Source of the DNA: CAVSKL01 sp963728475 [NCBI: Candidatus Eiseniibacteriota bacterium]
GTDB lineage: Bacteria; Eisenbacteria; RBG-16-71-46; JABDJR01
DNA: 64,000 nt
Direction of reading: 5' to 3'
Assembly: GCA_963728475.1 (NCBI GenBank)
Contig: CAVSKL010000001.1
Coordinates: forward strand, 434,001 to 498,000
Positions 9,136 to 18,517 of this stretch are shown here, piece after piece. The position numbers and the translations under genes were made by a program. How positions within the stretch are numbered: position 1 is the stretch's first letter; every line of letters begins with the position of its first letter. The notes beneath the pieces were generated by a model. The model was not told where the DNA came from. It made no database searches and saw only the letters and a list, made by a program, of their open reading frames with translations.

Positions 9136-10277
9136 GTGTTCCGTAACGTAAGTTGTATTAAGATACCTCCAGGTACACTCTCTCCCTGGAGGGGTCATGG
9201 CCAACCATTCTCGTCCCATCGTCCTGGAGCCCGACGAGCGCGCCGAGCTCGAACGGCTCCAGCGCTCCAGCTCCGCCCCCGCCGGGTTGTCCCGGCGGGC
9301 CCGCGTCATCCTGCTCCTGGCCGATGACCTCTCCGGCGCCGAGGTCGCCCGCCTCACCGGCTACACCCCCGTCCAGGTCAGCCGCCTCCGACGCCGGTTC
9401 GCTGAGGAAGGCCTGGCCGGACTCCAGGACCGACCCCGTTCCGGCCGGCCCCGGACCATCTCCGACCGCAGGCGTGCCCGCATCGTTGCCATGACCCTCA
9501 AGCCTCCGGGCCACGGCCGCTCCCACTGGAGCTCCCGGGAGCTTGCCGCCGAGGTCGGCGTCTCCCACACCACCGTCCACCGCCTCTGGAAGGCCCACGA
9601 TCTCCGGCCCCACCAGGTCCAGACCTTCAAGTTCACCAGCGACCCCGATGCCGAGGAGAAGATCCACGACGTCGTCGGACTCTACTTGAACCCCCCCGAC
9701 CATGCGGTCGTCCTCAGCGTCGACGAGAAGACCCAGATCCAGGCCCTCAACCGCACCCAGCCCATCCTCCCCCTGCGCCCCGGGATCCCCGAGCGCCAGT
9801 CCCACGACTACCAGCGCAACGGCTTGACCAGCCTCTACACCGCCCTCGAGGTCGCCTCTGGCGAGGTCCTCGGCGAGTGCCGAGACCGGCACACCGCCGC
9901 CGACTTCCTCCACTTCATGAACCGCATCGCCAAGCAGTACCGCGGCGTCGAGCTCCACGTGATCCTCGACAACTCCTCGACCCACAAAACTCCCGCCGTC
10001 CAAGCGTGGCTGGAGGCCCATCCCCTCATCCACTTCCACTTCACCCCCACCGGCGCCTCCTGGCTCAACCTCGTCGAAGCCTGGTTCAGCATCCTCACTC
10101 GCAAGTCCGTCCGCCGCGGCTCCTTCGATTCGGTCAAGGCGTTGATCCAGCACATCCGCAACTACATCAAGCACTGGAACGACCACCCCGTCCCCTTCAT
10201 CTGGACCCGCGAACCCGCCGACCTCGTCAAGTAGGCCGTGCGCCGCCGTCGTTAACATGACTTCCAATACGGAACAC
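9136..10277. mobile_element. IS630-family insertion sequence with TA target duplication
   Basis: The element is 1142 bases. Its ends match as inverted repeats: the left starts GTGTTCCGTA and the right ends with the complement TACGGAACAC. Weaker identity (G..AAGT..T) continues inward for about 25 bases. It is flanked by TA at 9134-9135 and 10278-10279 within CTAG, the classical IS630 target and duplication. Removing the element plus one TA restores a continuous array unit (CACAACC-TA-GCACGCC), identical to the uninterrupted copy at 10376. The single transposase gene is intact, so the insertion may be recent. Confidence 0.92.
9197..10234 (+). CDS. IS630-family DDE transposase
   Basis: A 345-residue protein. 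The N-terminal half has helix-turn-helix modules typical of the family: EVARLTGYTPVQVSRLRRRF and ELAAEVGVSHTTVHRLWKAH, with a GRPRTI linker. The catalytic core shows the three acidic residues in order: VVLSVDEKTQIQ, HVILDNSSTHKT, and the Glu in SWLNLVEAWFS, followed by the family-typical RKSVRRGSF and IKHWNDHP. Length is typical for a single-frame IS630 transposase. The reading frame is complete with ATG at 9197 and a GGAGGGG-like ribosome binding site, so the protein is probably functional. It moves the flanking element into TA within CTAG. Confidence 0.95.
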   Translation: MANHSRPIVLEPDERAELERLQRSSSAPAGLSRRARVILLLADDLSGAEVARLTGYTPVQVSRLRRRFAEEGLAGLQDRPRSGRPRTISDRRRARIVAMTLKPPGHGRSHWSSRELAAEVGVSHTTVHRLWKAHDLRPHQVQTFKFTSDPDAEEKIHDVVGLYLNPPDHAVVLSVDEKTQIQALNRTQPILPLRPGIPERQSHDYQRNGLTSLYTALEVASGEVLGECRDRHTAADFLHFMNRIAKQYRGVELHVILDNSSTHKTPAVQAWLEAHPLIHFHFTPTGASWLNLVEAWFSILTRKSVRRGSFDSVKALIQHIRNYIKHWNDHPVPFIWTREPADLVK

Positions 10278-10279
10278 TA

Positions 10280-10840
10280 GCACGCCCGCCCCGCGCATTT
10301 GACCGGGGGAGACCCGGGTCCACGTTGCCGCGGGGGGGGGGCAGGCCAGTCACCGGGAATAGGGACCCGGGTCCACAACCTAGCACGCCGGGCCCGCGCA
10401 TTTGACCGGGGGAGACCCGGGTCCACATCGCCCCGCGTCGGTGCCGGATCGGATGGCGCACCCTTTGCGGTGGAGCCCCGGGTCCACGTTGCCGCGGGGG
10501 GGCGATCAGGCCAGTCACCGGGAATCGGGACCCGGGTCCACATCGCCCCGCGTCGGTGCCGGATCGGATGGCGCGAACCCTTCGGGGTTGGGCCCCGGGT
10601 CCACACCACGGCGCGGTCGCTCCGGACTCGTATCACGCACCCCGTCCGCGATCGGGACCCGAGTCCACGTTGCCGCGGGAGGGCGATCAGGCCAGTCGCC
10701 GGGAATAGGGGCCCGGGTCGCGGCGTAGAAAGCCGGGTTCGCCTCCCGTGGCGATCGACCACCCAAGTCGCCGAGCATAGGGACCCGGGTCCACAACCTG
10801 GCACGCCGGCCCCGCAAACTCGACCGGTAGAGGGACCGGG
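10280..10840. repeat. Right part of the GGACCCGGGTCC palindrome array
   Basis: Nine or more core palindromes continue right of the IS at about 10312, 10364, 10414, 10475, 10530, 10593, 10657, 10711 and 10783, with a degenerate copy near 10835. Spacing is 50-52 bases next to the IS and lengthens to 55-72 bases further right. A third spacer type (CATCGCCCCGCGTCGGTGCC then GGATCGGATGGCGC) appears twice. Sequence degrades toward the right end, as expected for an array decaying at its edge. Confidence 0.85.
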
Positions 10841-10892
10841 GTCGGCATCCCGCCCGCCGCGACGCGCCCCGGCCGGCCCCGCGGTCACGCCC

Positions 10893-10986
10893 CCACCCGG
10901 CCACGACATCCGCGCCGTTAGGGCACCCACCCGGCCACGACAACCGCGCCGCCGGGACACCTACCCGGTCACGACACCCGCGCCCG
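10893..10986. repeat. 31-base tandem repeat entering the thioesterase gene
   Basis: Three copies of a unit with the core ACCCGGCCACGACA followed by CCGCGCC lie end to end. The third, slightly diverged copy contains the stop codon and last residues of the thioesterase gene on the minus strand. With the repeat at 8656, both borders of the repeat zone run into gene ends. Confidence 0.7.
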
Positions 10987-11391
10987 GAACCGCTCCGGGA
11001 CCGCGACCACCTTGCGCGCCTCGTAGTCGTAGAAGAGCAATCCGGTGGCGGCGAGCGCCGCCACCTCGCCGGTGGCGCGGTCGCGAACCCGGTAGGCCAG
11101 CTCGCAGCCGCGCGAGCCGACCTCGGCCACCGCCACGTCGATCGACAGAGTCTGCCCGTGGAACACCTCGCGCCGGTAGCTCACCGCGAGACCCACCAGG
11201 ATGATCCCCACCCCGCCGATGTCCCACTCCTCCAAGCCCAGCGCATGGAAGAACCCCACCCGGGCCTCGTGCAGGAGCGACACCAGCCGGTCGTGGGCCA
11301 GGTGCCGCCCGTAGTTCAGATCGGTGATGCGGACGGGCACGGTCTCGGTGTGGAGCGTGCGCTCGGGATACTCGATGCGGATGCGCGCCAT
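10969..11391 (-). CDS. Acyl-CoA thioesterase, 4HBT hotdog family
   Basis: A 140-residue hotdog-fold protein of normal length for 4-hydroxybenzoyl-CoA-type thioesterases. VRITDLNYGRHLAHDRLVSLLHEARVGFF corresponds to the active-site region, with Asp and Asn at the substrate end of the central helix. VSYRREVFHGQTLSIDVAV and ATGLLFYDYEARKVVAVP are typical strands. It would hydrolyse an acyl-CoA thioester in the cytoplasm; the substrate cannot be read from sequence. It is 48 bases downstream of the PLP gene ending at 11440 on the same strand, so it is probably the last gene of that operon. The final residues lie in a tandem repeat. Confidence 0.8.
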   Translation of the reverse strand: MARIRIEYPERTLHTETVPVRITDLNYGRHLAHDRLVSLLHEARVGFFHALGLEEWDIGGVGIILVGLAVSYRREVFHGQTLSIDVAVAEVGSRGCELAYRVRDRATGEVAALAATGLLFYDYEARKVVAVPERFRARVS

Positions 11392-11439
11392 GACGCCCCC
11401 CGGCCAAGGTTGAACCGCCGGACCGGCCGGTGAAAGAGC

Positions 11440-12888
11440 CTACCGCTCCACTCCGGTGAAGAGAACCGCCACCTCGTCGTCGGGGCCGAACCCCGGGTCG
11501 CGGCGGAAGGCCAGCGCCCCCGCGAAACCCGCCGAACCGGTGGGGTCCACGGAGATGCCGCTCCGGATAACCGCGGCCTCGTTGGCCTCGGTGAGGAGAT
11601 CCTCCGAGACCACGATGGGAAAGCCGCCCGAACGCAGCATGCCTTCGGTCACCGCCCGCCAGTCGTAGGTCTCGTCGTCCAGTATCCCGTGGGCGATGCT
11701 CTCGGGCGCGGTCTCCCACGGCCACATGAAGGCCGACCGGTGGCGCGCGGCGTGATCCAGCTCCGCGGCCACGTCCTCCCACGGGACCTCGTCGTGGAGG
11801 AACGCGGCCAGCCCCGCCGGCGATTCCGGCACCGCCTCCGGGGTCTCCCCCTCGCGGAGCCGGCGCGCCACCACCGCCCCCGCCACCCGGTCGTAGGCGC
11901 GCTTGAGCGGCCAGGCGCCCAGGGCCTGAACGGCATGGAGCGCGGGCACGCGCCGGGACAGGCCCAGCTCGAAGGCCTCGGCGAAGCCCTGCATGCACGC
12001 GCTGGCCAGGGCGCCGCCCCCGACCTGCACGAAGAGCCGGTCCAGGGTGCGGCCTTCTCCCATGAGGACCGAGACCATTTCCCAGGCCAGGGTCTCGCCG
12101 CCCTCGACGGTCAGACCGTTCTCGTTCCCCTGCACGCTGAACGGGAGCGCGCCTTCCTCCACCGCCCGGCGGAAGGCGTGATAGCAGGGATCGCCGGGCG
12201 TGTCGCCGGCGCGCGGGCAGGGCATGACCGTCGCCCCGAGGGCGGCCAGCCGGTCCAGGACCCGGGGCTCGGCGTCGGGCGGCACGAAGACCTCCAGGGG
12301 CATCCGGGCCGCCCGCGCGGTGACCGCCGCGGCCAGCGCGGCGTTGCCGCAGCTCGAGATCGCGAGCCGTGCCCTTGCCTTGCCGCCCCCGGTGAGCCCG
12401 GTCCGCGCCGCCACTTCCAGCCATAGAAGAATGCCCATGAGGTGCCGGCCCTTGTGGGAACCGGAGACGTTTCCGGTCTCGTCCTTCACCCAGAGCGCCG
12501 CCTCCGGCCCCAGGCCCAGACGCTTGGCCAGGGGCTCCGACCTCCCGAACGGGGTGACCTGGAACCCGGCGCCGTCCACCTCGGCCACCCGCCCGTTCAG
12601 GTCCCGGACCAGCGCCACGAAATCCTGGTCCGACATGCCGCGAGCGCGGGCGACGTTGTAGGAATGCAGGAGCCTTCGATAGCGGACGAAGGGATTCGCC
12701 TCCGGGTCGGAAAAAAGCTCCTGGATGTCCACTTCGGCGGCCAGGCGGCCGGTATCGAGCACGCGCCGCAGCACGTGGTCCACGTCGTCGCCGGGGCGGG
12801 CGGCCGGGCACCGGAAGGGATAGGGCTCGTCCGGCGGAACCGCCGCTCCGCAGCCCGAGCAGACCAGCGAGGTCAACGGAGCGCTCAC
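11440..12888 (-). CDS. Threonine-synthase-like PLP-dependent enzyme (fold type II)
   Basis: A 482-residue protein. The N-terminus has a CSGCG ... FRC zinc-ribbon-like pair as in some threonine synthases. The cofactor lysine is in VKDETGNVSGSHKGRH (K146), and the phosphate-binding loop is ISSCGNAALAAAV near residue 180. GSAGFAGAL near the C-terminus fits the family. The acidic VPWEDVAAELDH region and overall length differ from housekeeping ThrC. It begins with GTG four bases after the previous PLP gene stops, so the two are translationally coupled and may act on the same amino acid. A lyase or beta-replacement activity is likely; canonical threonine synthase is possible but not favoured by context. 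Confidence 0.7.
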   Translation of the reverse strand: MSAPLTSLVCSGCGAAVPPDEPYPFRCPAARPGDDVDHVLRRVLDTGRLAAEVDIQELFSDPEANPFVRYRRLLHSYNVARARGMSDQDFVALVRDLNGRVAEVDGAGFQVTPFGRSEPLAKRLGLGPEAALWVKDETGNVSGSHKGRHLMGILLWLEVAARTGLTGGGKARARLAISSCGNAALAAAVTARAARMPLEVFVPPDAEPRVLDRLAALGATVMPCPRAGDTPGDPCYHAFRRAVEEGALPFSVQGNENGLTVEGGETLAWEMVSVLMGEGRTLDRLFVQVGGGALASACMQGFAEAFELGLSRRVPALHAVQALGAWPLKRAYDRVAGAVVARRLREGETPEAVPESPAGLAAFLHDEVPWEDVAAELDHAARHRSAFMWPWETAPESIAHGILDDETYDWRAVTEGMLRSGGFPIVVSEDLLTEANEAAVIRSGISVDPTGSAGFAGALAFRRDPGFGPDDEVAVLFTGVER

Positions 12889-12892
12889 GGCC

Positions 12893-14398
12893 TCAGGCGC
12901 CCACCGTCCTGGCCGCCCCCGTCCGCTCGTTGAACTCCGCGATCATGGCGTCCCAGGCCGGGACCAGGGACCGCAGGTCGGTCCAGAACGCCGGGCTCCG
13001 CCGCGCGGTGAAGTCCGGGATCGGAATCCCCTGCTGCTCCACCCAGGTGTAGTACCCCAGGTTGAAGATGCGCCGCCGGTCGGCCAGCGACAGCTCCATC
13101 ATGTGATCGGTTCCCATGCCGTAAAGGTGCCGCCCCAGGATCCCGGACGCGGCCGCGAGATCGACCTTCCCGTTGAAGCGCGCGTTCAGCGTCTTCTCCA
13201 GCTCCGTGCGGTACATCGAGGCCCCGTCGGTGGCCACGGTCACGATCACGTCGTTCCGTCCGTAACCCGAGTACCTGGCCAGCTTGATCGCGGCCAGCAC
13301 GTTGCAGATGCTGGAGAGCCCCAGGAAGCCGAGCTCGCTCACCAGCGGTTCGGGCACGCCGTGCCGCCGGGCCAGCGCCTCGCGGCCGGCATCGGTGTTG
13401 AACGCGACGTTCAGCCCGTCGGTGTCCCGGTCCGAGACCGCGATCACGAAGTCGGTGTTCATGACGTTGTGGATGTAGGGGACGTGCTTGTCCCCGATCC
13501 CCTGGATGTTGTGCTCGCCGAACCCGTTCTCGAGCAGGGTGGGGCACTCCAGCGCCTCCACCGCCGCGATCACCGCCCCGTGGCGCTCCTTCAGATAGTC
13601 GCCGGCGGCCAGGGTTCCGGCGGAACCGGTGGCGGAGACGAAGGCGCGGAGCCGCAGGCCCACCCCGCCCCCGCCCGCGTCCTCGAACACGTGCTCCAGG
13701 GCCCGGCCGGTGCAGAGGAAGTGCGCCAGGTAGTTACCGAACTCGCTGAACTGGTTGAAGACGATGTTGTGGGGATCGCGGTCGAGCTCGGCGCACTTGT
13801 CGTAGATCTCCTTTACGTTGCTCTCGGTGCCGGGGGTGCGGATCACGTCCTCGGGGTCGGCGACCCAGTTCGCGAGCCAGTCGAAGCGCTCGCGGCTCAT
13901 CCCCTCCGGAAGCACCGCCACCCCGCGGCAGCCCATGATCCGCGAGATCGCCACCCCGCCCCGGCAGTAGTTGCCGGTGGAGGGCCAGACCGCCTTGTGG
14001 ATGGTGGGGTCGAACTGGCCGGTGATCACGCGGGGAGCCAGGCAACCGTAGGCGGCCAGCACCTTGTGGGCGTGGATCATGGGGAAATGGTCGCCCCGGG
14101 CGACCAGGATCCGGGCCGGGACGCCGGTGAGCGACTCCGGCAGCTCCACGTAGAGCGGGACTTCGCCCAGCCCGCGGCGGGAGGCGTCGTTGTACCAGTG
14201 GACGCGAAAGAGGTTCGTGGGGTGCGGCGCATCCGGGTCGATCCCGGCCAGGGCCTCGGCGGTGCGCCCGCCGATCCTCGCGGGATCCGCCAGCTCCGCG
14301 AAGGTCGGAAGCACGATCCCCGCCTCGCGGAAGCGCTTGACGCTGTTCTCGTACACCGACCGGTCGACGACGTGTTTCTCCAATCCAAGCTCAGGCAC
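12893..14398 (-). CDS. Unusual cysteine-synthase-like PLP-dependent enzyme
   Basis: A 501-residue protein starting with GTG at 14398 behind a GGGAAG-type ribosome binding site. It belongs to fold type II: the phosphate-binding loop is [13 protein letters not shown] (about 139-151), and [16 protein letters not shown] is the second glycine-rich motif. The candidate Schiff-base lysine is K112 in [12 protein letters not shown], an unusual context compared with the usual GSxKDR of cysteine synthases. NTDAGREAL and [15 protein letters not shown] are further conserved-looking motifs. About 150 residues longer than CysK. I do not recognise the exact substrate. Coupling to the second PLP gene suggests a two-step or heteromeric amino-acid reaction. 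Confidence 0.65.
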   Translation of the reverse strand: MPELGLEKHVVDRSVYENSVKRFREAGIVLPTFAELADPARIGGRTAEALAGIDPDAPHPTNLFRVHWYNDASRRGLGEVPLYVELPESLTGVPARILVARGDHFPMIHAHKVLAAYGCLAPRVITGQFDPTIHKAVWPSTGNYCRGGVAISRIMGCRGVAVLPEGMSRERFDWLANWVADPEDVIRTPGTESNVKEIYDKCAELDRDPHNIVFNQFSEFGNYLAHFLCTGRALEHVFEDAGGGGVGLRLRAFVSATGSAGTLAAGDYLKERHGAVIAAVEALECPTLLENGFGEHNIQGIGDKHVPYIHNVMNTDFVIAVSDRDTDGLNVAFNTDAGREALARRHGVPEPLVSELGFLGLSSICNVLAAIKLARYSGYGRNDVIVTVATDGASMYRTELEKTLNARFNGKVDLAAASGILGRHLYGMGTDHMMELSLADRRRIFNLGYYTWVEQQGIPIPDFTARRSPAFWTDLRSLVPAWDAMIAEFNERTGAARTVGA

Positions 14399-14583
14399 GT
14401 TCTTCCCTTTCCCTCACGCTCGTTGATGACGTGATCGTCCCACTCCGGAAAGCGATTTCGATTCGACCCCGTCTCCCCGGGGAAACTTCCGCCGCCCCCG
14501 CCCGGGGGTTGAATTCCGGTCCGTCCGCCGGGTGGGAACCGCTCCGCCCCCCGCTCCGCCCCCCGGGCCGCACCCGGGGCCGG

Positions 14584-15837
14584 CTACGGGAACCGTTCCA
14601 TGCGCTCCCAGAGCTTGGGCGCCCCGGCGCGCACCTCGTCCTGGATGCGGTCGAAGTCTGCGGTGACCAGGACCCCGTCCCGCACCACCAGCCGTCCCGC
14701 CACCACCAGGTGGCGCGGCCCCGGGCCCGCGAAGCTCACTCCGCCCGAACCCCCGTCGTACACCGCCACGTCCGAGGCGCACCCTGCCGCCAGGGGAGAC
14801 AGCGTCTCCTTGAAACGCTCCCCCACCAGCCGCCGGCCGCCGGCCAGGCGCGCCTCCACCGCCGCCTCGGGTTCGTTGTGCTCGGCCGCCCCCCGCCGCA
14901 GCTCCGCCGCCTCTTCGGTCATGTCGGCGGGAAAGCCGTCGGTGCCCAGGGCGGTGCGGTCGCTCGCGCGAAGCGCGCGAGGATACCCCACCCCATTGCC
15001 CAGGTTGGAGCGGGGATTCTGCACCAACCACAGCCCCTCCGCGGCCGCCCGCCGCACCTGGGCCGCGCCCAGGTGGACGCCGTGGGCGAGAATCGAGCCG
15101 GGCGGCAGTCCGTCCAGGGCCAGCAGGCGCTCCAGTGGACCCTCGTAGCCGCGCGCCTCGGCGTCGCGGACGTCGGCCAGGTCCTCGGCTACGTGCACGT
15201 GGACCACCGTCCCCAGGTCGCGCGCCAGCCGGCCCGCCTCGCGGATGGTCTGGTCGGACACCGTGAACGAGGCGTGGAGCCCGACCACCCCGCGCACCGC
15301 CCGCCGCCGGTTGGTCATGATGAAACGCCGGCATTCATGCAGCCCCTCCCGGGCTTCCTCCGCGCCGCGGTTCCGCTCGGTGGCGCCGTAGCAGAGCACC
15401 GCCCGCATGCCGAGGTCCTCGCAGACGTCGGCGAGGACGTCGAGCGAGCCCGCCACGAAGTTCGGCGATTCGTGGTGATCGACCAGGGTCGAGGTTCCGG
15501 CCAGCAGGGCCCGCGCCACGTAGAACCGCGCGGAGGCGCGGAGGGACGCCTCATCCAGCGCGCGGTCCAGCCGCCACCAGATGCGCTCCAGGATCTCCAG
15601 GAAGTTGCGGGGGGGCTTCTCGGGCTCGGGCATGCCGAGGGGCGCCATGCCGCTGTAGATGTGCGTGTGGGAGTTGACCGCTCCCGGCTCCACGCGCCCG
15701 CGGCCGGCGTTCAACCGCTCGGCCACCCGGCCGGGGCCGAGATCCTCCTCGCGGGCGGCCTCCACCACCAGGCCGTCCAGGATGCGATAGACCACGCCTT
15801 CGCGGTCGGGTCCGATCTCCAGCGAGGCCTCGGTCAT
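14584..15837 (-). CDS. ssnA: SsnA-like metal-dependent amidohydrolase
   Basis: A 417-residue member of the amidohydrolase superfamily. The N-terminal metal site is VNSHTHIYSGM, further ligands are in TVVHVHVAEDLADV and ILAHGVHL, and the last metal Asp is in ALGTDGFPADM. NPRSNLGNGVGYP between them matches the chlorohydrolase/SsnA group, which deaminates N-heterocycles. Length and architecture fit SsnA (about 440 residues). The gene lies 37 bases downstream of the fused XdhD-like gene, the same association as ssnA with ygfM and xdhD in E. coli, where the set is linked to purine breakdown. Substrate is inferred only. Confidence 0.75.
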   Translation of the reverse strand: MTEASLEIGPDREGVVYRILDGLVVEAAREEDLGPGRVAERLNAGRGRVEPGAVNSHTHIYSGMAPLGMPEPEKPPRNFLEILERIWWRLDRALDEASLRASARFYVARALLAGTSTLVDHHESPNFVAGSLDVLADVCEDLGMRAVLCYGATERNRGAEEAREGLHECRRFIMTNRRRAVRGVVGLHASFTVSDQTIREAGRLARDLGTVVHVHVAEDLADVRDAEARGYEGPLERLLALDGLPPGSILAHGVHLGAAQVRRAAAEGLWLVQNPRSNLGNGVGYPRALRASDRTALGTDGFPADMTEEAAELRRGAAEHNEPEAAVEARLAGGRRLVGERFKETLSPLAAGCASDVAVYDGGSGGVSFAGPGPRHLVVAGRLVVRDGVLVTADFDRIQDEVRAGAPKLWERMERFP

Positions 15838-15874
15838 GGCCGGACTGCCGTGGGGAAGCCCCGGCGCGGCGCCG

Positions 15875-18517
15875 TCATGATTTCACCGTTTCGCGCTTCT
15901 TCACCCGGATCCGGCCCACCGACATCGCCGCCGAGGCGGGGGAGTCCTTCATGGGGAGCACGTAGCGGCGGATGCCGTCGAAGGCCTCGAGCGCCCCCGC
16001 CACCGCGCCGGCGGTGGGAACGAGCCCGATCTCCCCCACCCCCTTGGCGCCGAAGGGACCTTCGGGCTCGGGCTCCTCGACCAGGATCACGTCCACCGGC
16101 GGCATGTCGCGGGCGCGAAGCACCCCGAGGTCGCGGAGCTTGAAGGTGGCCGGCATGCCGTCGGGGCAGGGAAGCTCCTCGGTGAGCGCGTACCCCAGGC
16201 CCATGTGGACCGAGCCCTCGATCTGGCCCTCGCAGAGGGCGGGGTTCACCGCCCGCCCCACGTCGTGCGCCGCCACCATCCGCTCCACCCGGCCCTGGGC
16301 GTCCAGGATGCAGACCTGGGTGGCGTAGCCGTAGGACGTGTGCGTCTTGATCTTTCCGTCCTTCTCCGCTCCGGGGGCGGTGGTGTCGTCGATCACCACG
16401 TCGGCGGCGTAGATCCGTCCGGCCAGCGCGTCGAGTTGCAGACCCCGGTCCAGATCGGCCTTCAGTTTCCCCGCCGCGCTCGCCACTGCCCGGCCCCCGA
16501 ACAGGGTCGCCCGCGAGCCGGTGGTCTGTCCGCAGCCCAGGGCGAAGGTCGAATCCACCTTGGGCCGGAAGACCGACGCGGGGAGCCCGGTCACCTCCAC
16601 CGCGCACTGGATGAGCACGGTCAGGAGCCCCTGGCCCATCTCGGTGTAGCCGTTGTAGATCGAGACCGTGCCGTCGGCCTCGACCACCAGCCGGGCCTTG
16701 CCCCATTCGATCGCGCCGTTCCCGATCCCGGTATTCTTGGTGCCGCAGGCGATCCCCACCGCCTTGCCGTCGCGCACCGCCCCGTAGTACGCGGGCTTGA
16801 CCGCTTCCAGCGTCTTGCGGAGACCGACCGACTTCTCCAGCACCTGCCCGGTGGCGAAGACGTCGCCGACCTTCAAGGCGTTCCGCCAGCGCATCTCCCA
16901 GCCGTCCAGGCCGGCCTTGCGGGCCAGCATGTCCATGGCCCCCTCCACCGCGAAGTGGGCCTGGTTGGCCCCGAACCCGCGCATGGCGCCGCAGGGGGGA
17001 TTGTTGGTGTAGGCGGCCCGGGCCTCCACGTCCACCACCGGGACGCGATACGCGCCGCAGGAGTGGCCCGCCGCCCGCTCCAGCACCTTGCCGCCCACCG
17101 AGGCGTAGGCGCCCGAGTCCCCCACCATGCGGGCCTGGACGAAGGTGAGCATGCCGTCCTCGTCGCAGCCCATGGTGTAGGTCATGGTGATCGGGTGGCG
17201 CTTGGGGTGGATCCGGATCGACTCCTCGCGATTCAGGGTCAGCTTCACCGGGCGGCCGGTCATCCGGGCCAGGAGCGCGGTCTGGGCCTGGATGGACATG
17301 TCTTCCTTGCCCCCGAAGGCCCCGCCGTTGGGCACCAGCTCCACGCGCAGCTCTTCCTCCGGAATGCCCAGGAACGCGGCCACTTGCCGCCGGTCGTCGA
17401 AGATCCCCTGCCCCTGGGTGTAGAGGGAGAGCGTCCCGTCGGGAAGCGGCTCGGCCAGGGCGCTCTCGGGCTCCAGGTACAGGTGCTCGATCCGCTGAGT
17501 CTTCCAGGTGCCGCCGACCACGTGGGCGCTCGCCTTGCGAGCCGCCTCCACGTCGCCCCGCTTGATCAGCGTCTTCTGGACGAGGTTGTCGTGCTTGGGG
17601 TTCACGCGGGGGGCGCCGGGCTCCAGGGCCTCGAACGGGTCGAGCACCGGATCGAGGACTTCGTAGACGACCTCCACCAGGGCGGCCGCCTCGCGCGCGG
17701 TGGCCTCGTCCACCGCCGCCACCGCGGCCAGGACGTCGCCTACGCAGCGCGCCTCTTCCCCCTCCGCCACGAAGCCGGGCCAGTCGGGATAGATGAGACC
17801 GTACCAGCGCTCGCCGGGGACGTCGGCGGCGGTGGCCACCGCCGCCACCCCGGGTAGCGAGGCCGCCCTGGAGACGTCGATCTTCAGCACTTTCGCCCGG
17901 GCGTGCTCCGAGAGCACCACCGCGCCGTGGAGCATCCCTTCCCGGGTCATGTCGTCCACGTAGGGGCGGTCGCCCATGGCCAGGTCCAGCCCCCGGTAAC
18001 GCGCGAGCCGCTGCCCCACGCGGCCGTCGGTCACCAGCTCCGGGGTGGCCTCGCCGCGGCGCGCCTTGGCCAGCAGTTCGACCGCGTCCAGGATCTTCAC
18101 GTAGCCGGTGCAGCGGCAGAGGTGCACGTCGATCGCCTTGGCGATCTCCTCGCGGCTGGGATCGGGATCCCTGTCCAGGAGCCACTTGGCCCGCAACGCG
18201 AACCCGGGAATGCAGAACCCGCACTGAAGCCCCGCCGCGGCCACGAACGACCGGGCGATGAGATCCCGCTCCTCGGCGGTGAGCCCCTCCAGGGTCAGGA
18301 TCTCCTTCCCTTCGGCCTTTTCCGCGGGCACCGCGCAGGTCACCTTGGGCATCCCGTCGACGAGCGCCAGGCAGCACCCGCACTGGCCCTGGGGGCTGCA
18401 CCCGTCCTTGGTGGAGATGATGCCGCAGCGGTTCCGGAGGACCTCCAGGAGCGGCTCGCCGGGACGCGCCTCCACTTCGCGGGGCTTCCCGTTCAGGGTG
18501 AATCGGATCGTGGTCAT
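15875..18517 (-). CDS. xdhD: Fused 2Fe-2S/molybdopterin hydroxylase, XdhD-like
   Basis: An 880-residue protein. Residues 1-160 hold the two 2Fe-2S centres: CSPQGQCGCC with a partner Cys in KVTCAVP, then GLQCGFCIPG and HLCRCTGYVK. From about 190 on is the molybdopterin domain: QGQGIFDDRR, GGAFGGKEDMSIQAQ, AMRGFGANQAHFA, EMGQGLLTVLIQ and the C-terminal GPFGAKGVGEIGLVPTAGAV containing the catalytic Glu. Joining Fe-S and Mo domains without an FAD domain is the E. coli XdhD arrangement. It hydroxylates an aromatic heterocycle such as a purine. The ATG at 18517 overlaps the stop of the FAD gene (ATGA); longer in-frame extension overlaps that gene and is rejected. Confidence 0.88.
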   Translation of the reverse strand: MTTIRFTLNGKPREVEARPGEPLLEVLRNRCGIISTKDGCSPQGQCGCCLALVDGMPKVTCAVPAEKAEGKEILTLEGLTAEERDLIARSFVAAAGLQCGFCIPGFALRAKWLLDRDPDPSREEIAKAIDVHLCRCTGYVKILDAVELLAKARRGEATPELVTDGRVGQRLARYRGLDLAMGDRPYVDDMTREGMLHGAVVLSEHARAKVLKIDVSRAASLPGVAAVATAADVPGERWYGLIYPDWPGFVAEGEEARCVGDVLAAVAAVDEATAREAAALVEVVYEVLDPVLDPFEALEPGAPRVNPKHDNLVQKTLIKRGDVEAARKASAHVVGGTWKTQRIEHLYLEPESALAEPLPDGTLSLYTQGQGIFDDRRQVAAFLGIPEEELRVELVPNGGAFGGKEDMSIQAQTALLARMTGRPVKLTLNREESIRIHPKRHPITMTYTMGCDEDGMLTFVQARMVGDSGAYASVGGKVLERAAGHSCGAYRVPVVDVEARAAYTNNPPCGAMRGFGANQAHFAVEGAMDMLARKAGLDGWEMRWRNALKVGDVFATGQVLEKSVGLRKTLEAVKPAYYGAVRDGKAVGIACGTKNTGIGNGAIEWGKARLVVEADGTVSIYNGYTEMGQGLLTVLIQCAVEVTGLPASVFRPKVDSTFALGCGQTTGSRATLFGGRAVASAAGKLKADLDRGLQLDALAGRIYAADVVIDDTTAPGAEKDGKIKTHTSYGYATQVCILDAQGRVERMVAAHDVGRAVNPALCEGQIEGSVHMGLGYALTEELPCPDGMPATFKLRDLGVLRARDMPPVDVILVEEPEPEGPFGAKGVGEIGLVPTAGAVAGALEAFDGIRRYVLPMKDSPASAAMSVGRIRVKKRETVKS

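Noticed and set aside
8845-10840. CRISPR array
   Set aside because: The repeated element is a 12-base palindrome in a composite unit and the intervening segments are themselves repeated, not unique; no cas genes are present.
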